From: an uncultured Eubacteriaceae bacterium
GTDB taxonomy: Bacteria > Bacillota > Clostridia > Lachnospirales > CAG-274
Length of the DNA: 13,354 bases
Direction of reading: 5' to 3'
Assembly: GCA_946534775.1 (NCBI GenBank)
Contig: CAMNCZ010000006.1
Span: 1-13,354 of the forward strand
How positions within the stretch are numbered: position 1 is the first letter of the stretch; each line of letters starts with the position of its first letter. This document shows, piece by piece, positions 7,360 through 13,354 of the stretch. A program made the position numbers and the translations under genes. The notes beneath the pieces are model-generated. The model ran no database searches. It was given only the letters and a program-made list of their open reading frames with translations, and was not told the DNA's origin.

Positions 7360-8328
7360 ATGGAAGATCTGTACAGCGTAGTTGCGCGTATGTATGAAAA
7401 CGATAAGCAGAAAAATCAAGCGGAATATATGCGCAGACATTCCGAGGTATATGAGAAAGTTCCGCGTATAAAGGAGATAGATGATATATTAAGCCAAAGC
7501 GGGATAGAGATGGTGAGGCTTGCGCTTGACAAAGCGGGCGATATAAAGGAAAAACATGAGCAGTACAGGCAGAAGATACGCGCGCTGACTGCCGAAAAAC
7601 TTGACCTGCTTGAAGAAAACGGCTATGACAAAACTTATCTGGACCCTATTTATACTTGTAAAGAATGTATGGATACGGGGCTTGTGAACAATAAAAAATG
7701 CCGCTGCTTTATGCGCAGACTTGTTATGCAAAATTACAAACAGTCGGGTGCGGAGCAGATACTCAAAAAAGAAAATATCAACAAATTCACTTATGATGTA
7801 TATTCAAAAAAAGCTGTGGGAAATAAGGTATCGCCGTATGAAAACGCAAAGGAGATAACGGCGCACCTTAAACGGCTTATAGATAATTACCCGAAAAAAC
7901 CGATAAATATTATATTTGCGGGACCTACGGGCACGGGCAAAACTTTTTTGTGTAACTGCGCGGCAAAAAAAATGCTGGATATGGGATGTTCGCTGTATTA
8001 TACGGGGGCATTTGCACTGTTTTCCGACCTTGCGGATATTCACTTTGACAAGGAGACAGAGGCGGATAAGGAACTGATTTTAGGCTGCGATGTACTTGTT
8101 ATAGATGATTTGGGTGCGGAGATACCAACCAAAATAACACCGAATCTTATGCTTGATCTGATAGAACAAAGGTCAAGACGCGGCCTGTCTACGTTTATAA
8201 CCACAAATTGCAGCATAGATATGCTGTTTAAAAATTACGGCGAACGTATAGGTTCAAGGTTTGTTAAAGACTATAAGATCTTTAATATGTATGGTGAGGA
8301 TATTCGCTTTTTAACCATAAACAAATAA
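7360..8328 (+). CDS. DnaC/DnaI-type replicative helicase loader (AAA+ ATPase)
   Basis: A 322-residue AAA+ protein that would load the replicative helicase onto single-stranded DNA. After a helical, coiled N-terminal region (about 1-95) comes a zinc-finger-like C100-x2-C103-x10-C114-x-C116. The ATPase core has Walker A GPTGTGKT (188-195), Walker B DVLVIDD (244-250), sensor-1 TTN (281-283) and arginines in YGERIGSRF (R296, R300) placed like the loader's arginine finger. These match B. subtilis DnaI. Family IstB transposition ATPases are similar, but the zinc finger, the length and the adjacent DnaD-domain gene favour a loader. The GGGAGA at 7342-7347 is rather far (12 nt) from the ATG, so initiation may be weak or coupled to the dnaD-like gene. 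Confidence 0.88.
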   Translation: MEDLYSVVARMYENDKQKNQAEYMRRHSEVYEKVPRIKEIDDILSQSGIEMVRLALDKAGDIKEKHEQYRQKIRALTAEKLDLLEENGYDKTYLDPIYTCKECMDTGLVNNKKCRCFMRRLVMQNYKQSGAEQILKKENINKFTYDVYSKKAVGNKVSPYENAKEITAHLKRLIDNYPKKPINIIFAGPTGTGKTFLCNCAAKKMLDMGCSLYYTGAFALFSDLADIHFDKETEADKELILGCDVLVIDDLGAEIPTKITPNLMLDLIEQRSRRGLSTFITTNCSIDMLFKNYGERIGSRFVKDYKIFNMYGEDIRFLTINK

Positions 8329-8372
8329 AGTTATTGAAAACCAACAAAAATATATAATATATCCCCTTATAA

Positions 8373-8413
8373 ATTATTCAATATTAACATAAATAAATTT
8401 TTTATTGAATAAT
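8373..8413. repeat. 11-bp perfect inverted repeat overlapping the NUDIX promoter
   Basis: ATTATTCAATA (8373-8383) and TATTGAATAAT (8403-8413) are perfect inverted copies separated by 19 nt. The right copy covers the -35 box of the downstream promoter, so it could be a regulator-binding site. It could also be a weak A/T-rich terminator stem for the upstream operon, but no T tract follows. Confidence 0.45.
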
Positions 8414-8433
8414 AGAACAAAATAGTGTATAAT
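8405..8433 (+). promoter_or_regulatory. Promoter of the NUDIX gene
   Basis: TTGAAT (8405-8410), a 17-nt spacer and a perfect TATAAT (8428-8433) precede a leader of about 50 nt. The NUDIX gene is thus transcribed separately from the tsaD-dnaD-dnaC group. Confidence 0.75.
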
Positions 8434-8491
8434 TAATACAATAATATATATCGGGCTGATATATGCCCGTGACAGAATCGAGGGGATCAAA

Positions 8492-8935
8492 TTGATAGAA
8501 GCTGTCAGCTGCGGCGGCGTTGTGATCCATAAAGGCAAGGTTCTGTTGCTTTATAAAAACCAAAACGGAAGATATATGGGCTGGGTAATGCCTAAAGGCA
8601 CCGTGGAAAGCGGTGAAACATTTAAGGTAACGGCCTTGAGGGAGGTAAAGGAAGAAACCGACGTAGATGCCGAAATAATCAAATATATCGGCAAAACACA
8701 ATATACTTTCAGAGGCAGCAACGATATAGTCAATAAGACTGTGCACTGGTATCTTATGACATCGGACTCTTTTTACTGCAAGCCGCAGGCGGAGGAGTTT
8801 TTTGCCGACGCAGGTTATTATAAACAACACGAGGCGTTCTATCTGCTTAAATTTCACGATGAAAAACAGATGATGCGCCGCGCCTATGCGGAATACAACG
8901 AGTACAGAAACAAAAATTTCAAGTACAGACTATAA
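8492..8935 (+). CDS. NUDIX hydrolase
   Basis: A 147-residue enzyme of the NUDIX superfamily, which cleaves nucleoside diphosphates linked to another moiety; the substrate cannot be read here. The NUDIX box lies at 36-58: G36-x5-E42-x7-R50-E51-V-K-E54-E55-T-D57-V58. The metal-binding glutamates are intact. The glycine usually found before the last aliphatic residue is aspartate (D57). The opening VSCGGVVIHKGKVLLLYKNQNGRYMGWVMPKG resembles the Ap4A/Ap6A hydrolase-like branch. The C-terminal tail is rich in Tyr, Arg and Lys. Translation most likely starts at the TTG at 8492, which has GAGGGG (8480-8485) six bases upstream; no better-placed ATG precedes the box. Confidence 0.9.
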   Translation: MIEAVSCGGVVIHKGKVLLLYKNQNGRYMGWVMPKGTVESGETFKVTALREVKEETDVDAEIIKYIGKTQYTFRGSNDIVNKTVHWYLMTSDSFYCKPQAEEFFADAGYYKQHEAFYLLKFHDEKQMMRRAYAEYNEYRNKNFKYRL

Positions 8936-8945
8936 AAAATAATTT

Positions 8946-8982
8946 TATCTTGAACATCAAAAATAATTAGTCGTTCAAGATA
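8946..8982. repeat. 10-bp inverted repeat downstream of the NUDIX gene
   Basis: TATCTTGAAC (8946-8955) and GTTCAAGATA (8973-8982) pair perfectly around a 17-nt A/T-rich loop. It starts 10 nt after the NUDIX stop. There is no T tract, so it is either a weak terminator or 3' stabiliser, or a protein-binding site. Confidence 0.4.
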
Positions 8983-9000
8983 TGACAGGGCTCATAAATA

Positions 9001-9028
9001 ATCTGACTCAAACAAGTTTAAGTCAGAT
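9001..9028. repeat. Hairpin upstream of the Asp/Tyr-rich small gene
   Basis: ATCTGACT (9001-9008) pairs with AGTCAGAT (9021-9028), with a further AAA/TTT pairing inside. It lies 35 nt before the GGAGGT site of the next gene. It could be the NUDIX terminator, a leader hairpin or an operator; the poor T tract makes simple termination doubtful. No convincing -35 box was seen between here and 9076, though a TATAAA lies at 9045-9050. Confidence 0.4.
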
Positions 9029-9075
9029 CATTTAATTCGCTTATTATAAAATTATTTAAAACGGAGGTTAAATTT

Positions 9076-9375
9076 ATGAAAGCCGATTATTTACTTGACG
9101 AGATCAAATCATCTTTAAAACGTATCGAAAAAAAGGACAGCACACGCACGATAATCATTGCATCTGTTGCTGTTATACTTGCAGTCATCGCAATTGTTGC
9201 ACTTATCATTAAGCTTAAAAACAAGTTTGACGAGTTTGACGATCTTTATGACGACTATGATGATTATGACGATTATGATGAGTTTGATTATGCCGATTAC
9301 AGCGATTATGACGAAGATGCCGATGAAACTTACCATACACTCAGCTACGGCAGTGACGAGGCAGAAGCGGAATAA
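9076..9375 (+). CDS. Small single-pass membrane protein with Asp/Tyr-rich acidic tail
   Basis: I do not recognise this 99-residue protein. Residues 1-24 form a charged, amphipathic head (DEIKSSLKRIEKKDSTR). Residues 25-45 are an almost purely aliphatic Ile/Val/Ala/Leu membrane helix. A short basic stop (KLKNK, 46-50) follows, and the tail (51-99) is strikingly acidic, with DDYDDYDDYDEFDYADYSDYDED-type triplets and no basic residue. The nucleotide sequence there is a degenerate GAT-GAT-TAT tandem (about 9226-9315), suggesting growth by repeat expansion. The ATG at 9076 follows a clear GGAGGT (9063-9068), and a strong terminator follows, so it seems a real monocistronic gene. The tail might bind cations or basic proteins; that is inference. 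Confidence 0.75.
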   Translation: MKADYLLDEIKSSLKRIEKKDSTRTIIIASVAVILAVIAIVALIIKLKNKFDEFDDLYDDYDDYDDYDEFDYADYSDYDEDADETYHTLSYGSDEAEAE

Positions 9376-9397
9376 AAAATACAATATTGTTTTTTTG

Positions 9398-9430
9398 ACA
9401 GATGTCCGTAAAAAGGCATCTGTTTTTTTT
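9398..9430 (+). terminator. Rho-independent terminator after the Asp/Tyr-tail gene
   Basis: ACAGATG (9398-9404) pairs with CATCTGT (9417-9423), extended by CC/GG across a bulged T, followed by a run of eight T (9423-9430). Confidence 0.85.
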
Positions 9431-9449
9431 ATAAATTTTATTAAAATAC

Positions 9450-9479
9450 TTGTACTTTTTATGTGAAATCTGTTATAAT
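9450..9479 (+). promoter_or_regulatory. Promoter of the membrane protein-ABC transporter cassette
   Basis: TTGTAC (9450-9455), an 18-nt spacer and a perfect TATAAT (9474-9479) preceded by TGT (extended -10). It lies directly after the preceding terminator and about 75 nt before the start codon at 9555. Confidence 0.7.
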
Positions 9480-9554
9480 ATTGTTGGTACATTGCAGGCA
9501 GAGAAAAATCAATATAATCATACTTCTGTTATGCGGAAAATCAAGGAGAAAATT

Positions 9555-11783
9555 ATGAGAAAGCTCAAACCTACCACAAAAAGAAAAATTGCGGGCGTAG
9601 TGGCTATACTGCTTATAGTTGCTATGGTACTCAGTACGTTTTTGCCGCTGCTTTTAAGAACGGCTTACGCTGAGGAACCGCAGCAGTTTACCGTTGAGGC
9701 CCAAGTGGGTCTCGGCGGCGCTGTTAAAATGGGACACCCCGCACCTGTTGAAATCAAGGTGACAAATAACAGCGGCAAGGATTTTAAAGGAAGAGTGTCT
9801 TTAAAGGCACAAAGATACAGCTATGAAGTTGACGGCAACAAAAACGCGGAGTATTTTGCCGATATAGAACTTGCTGCGGGCGAAACAAAGCAGATACAAG
9901 GCAGGATCGGGGTAAAACTGATCACAAATAAGGCAGAAGTTACCATAACCGACAATAAGAATAAACAAGTTTTTAAAAAATTATTCGATGTCGTTACCGA
10001 CAGGGAAGATACACTGTGGGTGGGTGTTTTGAGCGACAGTACAAGAACTTACGATATGATAGCCGCAAATTTTGGAGAATACAGCCAAAATTACAATATT
10101 ACAAGGCTTGTTGAGTTAAAGCCCGAAAATATCAAGTATGTGCAGAGTACGGATATGCTTGTGATAAACGATTTTGATTTTGATGCGCTTTCGGACAGCG
10201 ATATATTGCTTTTAAAAAGGCGTCTTGATGACGGCGGCCTTTTGATAGTGGGCGCAGATGATTACGAGAACAAGCAATGGTTTAAAACGCTTACAGGTGA
10301 TGCACGGGAAGGCACGATACAGGAAAATACATCGGCCTACGATACATGGAATAATACGGCGTACAGTGCTTATGATTATGCGAAAGACACGATAGATATG
10401 TCGGCTATAGATGCACAGGGACAGAATATCCTCAGGTCTGCGATAAATTTTTTGAGTGACGAAGAACTTATGAAGCTTGTATCGCTGATATATTATTACG
10501 AGGATAAATACGGGTCGGCGCAGAATATTGCCGATATCGCGCTTAATGACAGTACCGCCCCTTCTTTTAATGAATTAAGGGCGAATATAATGGCGATGTA
10601 TGAAGAGGCGAAAAATTATGATGCCGATTTCAAAAATTTCGATTTTGTGTCGCAGTATGGCTATGAGTATGACCCGCCTGCGGATGCATACAGCAATATG
10701 CAGGACAAAACGGTGTATTACAGCGGTGCGGGCGAACTTATGGTGCTTCCGCCCGATACGGTGGCAAGTGCGCCCGTAACACCATATTTCAGCCTTTCTT
10801 CCGCAAGCATTGATTCGGGAAGAATGAATGATTTTGACCTTGAAAAACCCGCGGAAATACTGGGAAGTCTGTTCCTTGCGGCGATTATGCTGTATGCGAT
10901 ATTTATAGGACCGTTTTTATATCTGATATTAAAGAAGAAAGACAAACGCGAAAAGGCGGTAAAATATATCCCCTTGTCGGCACTTGCTCTTACCGCGATA
11001 ATTATAGTATGCAGTATGGGGTCCAAATTTCAAAGACCGCTTGCTGAAGTTGTAAATCTTGTGCCTTCGGGCGGCACGGGCCTTTTAAAGACCGAGGGTA
11101 TAATGGTGGTCTCCACTCCGTCAAAGGGTAAAATGACCATTACATCGGACAAGATAACCTCTTCGCTGCCGCTTTCGGGCTACAGATGGGACAGCAGCTA
11201 TGCAACAGAGGACTATAAAGCATCACTGACGGACTTTAATTATACTTTTGAAGACCAGATGAAATGGGCGACAAAGAAATTTGAGTTTGAAGGCGATATA
11301 GAAATGAACGGCTCACTTACCGCAAAACTGATAAATTATGATTCATCGGCCAAAACGGCAGAGATAGAAGTGACCAACAATACGGGTTATGACCTTGAAG
11401 ATGTGTGCGCTTCGGGCCGCGGAAGTGACTATTACGACCAGCGTATCATCAAAAAACTTAAAAACGGCGAAACAAAGACTTGCACGGTATATCTTTCAAA
11501 TACGGTATGGAGACGCAATTCATTCTCGATAAAAGGCAGTGAATCAGGCGGTTACGAAAGCATTTCTTCAAACAAAAGACAGTCATTGGATATGCTGGCA
11601 ATAAACGATACTATGTTGGTGACGGGCTTTGTTAAAAGCGATACCGCAGGCGTTATAAAGGTAAACGGCAGAAGAGCATCAAAAAATGAAGTGACGGCGG
11701 TATATACATATATACGACCTGAAAATACGGGATTTGCCGATGGTATTTTTGGTGACGATGTGTTTGCCCGTGAGGTAAATTGA
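9555..11783 (+). CDS. Large extracytoplasmic/membrane protein of unknown function, partner of an ABC transporter
   Basis: A 742-residue protein I cannot assign to a named family. The start is ATG 9555, with AAGGAG (9543-9548) six bases upstream; an in-frame ATG at 9531 has no such site. Residues 1-40 are a classic signal peptide (basic start, hydrophobic 12-35, cleavage-like AYA/EE). Residues about 42-147 look like a beta-rich domain, with GHPAPVEIKVTNNSGKDFKG resembling Ig-like/NEW3-type stalks. The segment 153-237 (LWVGVLSDS..., MLVINDFDFDAL..., LLKRRLDDGGLLIVGADD) resembles the glutamine-amidotransferase-like fold seen in ABC-associated auxiliary proteins. Two membrane helices (about 435-459 and 471-487) flank a basic cytoplasmic loop KKKDKREK. 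A second extracytoplasmic part (489-742) ends the protein and again contains an EVTNNTGYDLEDV repeat-like motif. Its stop is one base from the ATPase start, so it probably works with that transporter. Confidence 0.85.
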   Translation: MRKLKPTTKRKIAGVVAILLIVAMVLSTFLPLLLRTAYAEEPQQFTVEAQVGLGGAVKMGHPAPVEIKVTNNSGKDFKGRVSLKAQRYSYEVDGNKNAEYFADIELAAGETKQIQGRIGVKLITNKAEVTITDNKNKQVFKKLFDVVTDREDTLWVGVLSDSTRTYDMIAANFGEYSQNYNITRLVELKPENIKYVQSTDMLVINDFDFDALSDSDILLLKRRLDDGGLLIVGADDYENKQWFKTLTGDAREGTIQENTSAYDTWNNTAYSAYDYAKDTIDMSAIDAQGQNILRSAINFLSDEELMKLVSLIYYYEDKYGSAQNIADIALNDSTAPSFNELRANIMAMYEEAKNYDADFKNFDFVSQYGYEYDPPADAYSNMQDKTVYYSGAGELMVLPPDTVASAPVTPYFSLSSASIDSGRMNDFDLEKPAEILGSLFLAAIMLYAIFIGPFLYLILKKKDKREKAVKYIPLSALALTAIIIVCSMGSKFQRPLAEVVNLVPSGGTGLLKTEGIMVVSTPSKGKMTITSDKITSSLPLSGYRWDSSYATEDYKASLTDFNYTFEDQMKWATKKFEFEGDIEMNGSLTAKLINYDSSAKTAEIEVTNNTGYDLEDVCASGRGSDYYDQRIIKKLKNGETKTCTVYLSNTVWRRNSFSIKGSESGGYESISSNKRQSLDMLAINDTMLVTGFVKSDTAGVIKVNGRRASKNEVTAVYTYIRPENTGFADGIFGDDVFAREVN

Positions 11784-11784
11784 T

Positions 11785-12729
11785 ATGATAAGTATTGAAA
11801 ATTTAACTAAATTTTACGGAAAATTCAAAGCTGTTGACGGCTTGACACTTGAAATACCCGACGGCAGTGTATTTGGCTTTGTAGGGCCCAACGGTGCAGG
11901 CAAAACAACAACAATGAAAATTATAACGGGGCTTTTGAGTGCCAGCGGCGGCAAAGTGACCATTGACGGCGTGGATATTATAGAACACCCCGAGTTTATA
12001 GGCGATAAAGTAGGGTATATGCCCGACTTTTTCGGCACTTACGACAACCTGCGTGCCGATGAATATCTTGAATTTTACGCGGGTATGTACAAGGTGCCGC
12101 CCGATGAGATACCGCAGCTTGTTGACGACTTGCTGGAGCTTGTCGATCTTACGGATAAAAAGTATGCTTATGTAGACTCTCTTTCAAGGGGTATGAAACA
12201 GCGCCTTTGTCTGGCAAGAAGCCTTGTGCACGATCCGTCGCTGCTGATACTTGACGAGCCTGCATCGGGTCTTGACCCGCGTGCGCGTTTTGAGATGAAA
12301 GAAATATTGAAACAGCTTAAAAATATGGGAAAAACGGTTATAATAAGTTCCCATATCCTGCCCGAACTTGCGGAGATGTGTACGCATGTAGGCATTATAG
12401 ACCACGGTGTGGTAAAAAGCTACGGCAGTATAAGCGAAATTATGCAAAATATGCAGAAAGAACGCGTATTCTCAATAAAAACACTTGGAAATACAGGCTT
12501 TGAGGAGATAAATTCACTTTTACTCGAATTGCCTTATACCGAAAACATATCCGTAAATACCGACGAGATCACATTCAGCTTCCGCGGAGATGAAGACAGC
12601 CTTGCAAGGTTTGTCAAAGATGTGGCGGCAAAAGGCATCCCGATGGTCGGATTTACGGAAAAACAGGGAAATCTGGAAGATATATTTATGGAATTGACGG
12701 GGGATGAAGAAAATGACGGTACAAAATAA
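11785..12729 (+). CDS. ABC transporter ATP-binding protein
   Basis: A 314-residue cytoplasmic ATPase that would energise the permease encoded next. Walker A is GPNGAGKTT (34-42), the signature is LSRGMKQ (133-139), Walker B is LLILDEP (153-159, E158 catalytic) and the H-loop is H190 in IISSH. The Q-loop position in GYMPDFFGTYDNL has Asp where many transporters carry Gln, as seen in the GldA/YxlF-like drug- or export-type ATPases. A C-terminal extension (about 225-314) has the DUF4162-like arrangement ending QGNLEDIFMELTG, common in this branch. It starts one base after the preceding stop, with GAGG at 11772-11775, and overlaps the permease start by 17 bases. Confidence 0.95.
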   Translation: MISIENLTKFYGKFKAVDGLTLEIPDGSVFGFVGPNGAGKTTTMKIITGLLSASGGKVTIDGVDIIEHPEFIGDKVGYMPDFFGTYDNLRADEYLEFYAGMYKVPPDEIPQLVDDLLELVDLTDKKYAYVDSLSRGMKQRLCLARSLVHDPSLLILDEPASGLDPRARFEMKEILKQLKNMGKTVIISSHILPELAEMCTHVGIIDHGVVKSYGSISEIMQNMQKERVFSIKTLGNTGFEEINSLLLELPYTENISVNTDEITFSFRGDEDSLARFVKDVAAKGIPMVGFTEKQGNLEDIFMELTGDEENDGTK

Positions 12730-13354
12730 AATTATTGGGCTTATAAACAACCCCATTGTCAAAAGAGAAATAAAGCAGACTTTCCGCAAGGCCAAAATAT
12801 TCTGGATGCTGGCGGTATATCTGTTTGCACTTGCAGGCACCAGTTTTATGATACTTGGCAACGTTACAAGCATATATGATGCATATAATCCTATGCTGCC
12901 GAGTATTATGTATTTTGTTATACTTGGTATGCAGATGCTTTTGCTTACGCTTATTACACCCATAAATACATCAACTGCGATAAGCGGCGAGAAAGAACGT
13001 CAGACATTTGACCTTCTTATAATCACAAAAACAAGTATGTACGATATAATAATGGGTAAACTTTTAAGTTCGCTGATGATAACGGGTATAATGATAATTT
13101 TAAGTATGCCCGTGTATGCCGTGGTATTCTATTACGGCGGCGTTTCGGTGATACAGTTTTTGCTCAATCAGGTATATCTTTTGTGCTATGCGGCAATGAT
13201 AGGCAGCCTTGGTATCGTCTTTTCCGCAACTATGAAAAAAAGCACCGCCGCATCTACTGCGACCATCGCGCTTATTTTTGCTATGACTATAGGTGTGTGG
13301 ATGGCATTGGGGATGTTTGCGCTTATGGCAATGGCGCTCACACACTCTGATACA
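12713..13354 (+). CDS. ABC-2 type permease, N-terminal part (3' end outside window)
   Basis: The frame is open from the ATG at 12713 to the window end (214 codons). It begins MTVQNKIIGLINNPIVKREIKQTFRKAK, the 'NP-x2-x-RE' amphipathic opening of ABC-2 export permeases. A first membrane helix follows at about 32-51 and a second around 66-88. The conserved cytoplasmic loop TAISGEKERQTFDLLIITKTS comes next, then helices at about 122-143, 150-175 and 185-207. The GEKERQTFDLL motif couples to the ATPase. The start lies inside the ATPase gene, in another frame, with a G-rich site (12699-12703) upstream, which suggests translational coupling. The substrate is unknown. Confidence 0.9.
   Translation, partial: MTVQNKIIGLINNPIVKREIKQTFRKAKIFWMLAVYLFALAGTSFMILGNVTSIYDAYNPMLPSIMYFVILGMQMLLLTLITPINTSTAISGEKERQTFDLLIITKTSMYDIIMGKLLSSLMITGIMIILSMPVYAVVFYYGGVSVIQFLLNQVYLLCYAAMIGSLGIVFSATMKKSTAASTATIALIFAMTIGVWMALGMFALMAMALTHSDT

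Noticed and set aside
7360..8328. IstB-type transposition ATPase (insertion sequence) instead of a helicase loader
   Set aside because: No IstA transposase or inverted repeats are nearby; the zinc-finger cysteines and the adjacent DnaD-domain gene fit a DnaC/DnaI loader.
9226..9315. GAT/TAT tandem as a CRISPR-like or non-coding repeat
   Set aside because: The units are short, degenerate and in frame with the small membrane protein, without spacers.
9115..9492. Minus-strand frame opposite the Asp/Tyr-tail gene
   Set aside because: Its Ile/Val runs are only the complement of the GAT/TAT repeat, and it runs through the terminator and the next promoter.
9450..9554. Extended N-terminus of the 742-residue protein from a TTG at 9450 or the ATG at 9531
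   Set aside because: The 9450 codon overlaps the -35 box of the promoter, and 9531 has no ribosome site; ATG 9555 has AAGGAG and begins a normal signal peptide.

Overview
The window looks like a chromosomal core region of a low-to-mid GC member of the Clostridia (Firmicutes). The pointers are an MreB-type actin, a zinc-ribbon (four-cysteine) ribosomal protein L28, a DnaD-domain protein next to a DnaC/DnaI-type helicase loader, strong AGGAGG-like ribosome binding sites, A/T-rich sigma-A-type promoters and heavy use of ATA isoleucine codons. The exact genus cannot be read from the sequence. No tRNA, rRNA, CRISPR array, transposase or phage gene was found.

Layout. Positions 1-497 hold the C-terminal half of a MreB/Mbl cell-shape protein, followed by its own promoter and rpmB (622-822, terminator at 836-861) and a small cysteine-rich C_GCAxxG_C_C family protein (901-1284). 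A bidirectional hairpin terminator (1303-1346) separates these from a minus-strand polyphosphate operon: a divergent Ppx/GppA-like protein (4962 to 3457) whose stop codon overlaps the start of polyphosphate kinase ppk (3460 to 1379). A 317-bp divergent intergenic region (4963-5279) carries a promoter in each direction. Its tsaD side also holds a 148-bp inverted-repeat-bounded, multi-hairpin element, MITE-like and/or a structured leader, which is the most unusual non-coding object here.

The plus strand then has an apparent operon tsaD (tRNA t6A synthesis), dnaD-like gene and dnaC/dnaI-like helicase loader (5280-8328). Next come a separately promoted NUDIX hydrolase (8492-8935), a small membrane protein with an Asp/Tyr-rich acidic tail (9076-9375, with its own terminator), and a promoter driving a tightly packed cassette. 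The cassette encodes a 742-residue secreted or membrane-anchored protein of unknown function (9555-11783), an ABC ATPase (11785-12729) and an ABC-2 permease cut by the window end (12713-13354).

How they fit together. Most genes are housekeeping: shape, translation, tRNA modification, replication initiation and polyphosphate balance. The parts that are not textbook are the element in front of tsaD, the Ppx-like protein with missing active-site acids, the Asp/Tyr-tail protein, and the three-gene exporter-like cassette, whose large extracytoplasmic partner I cannot assign to a named family.
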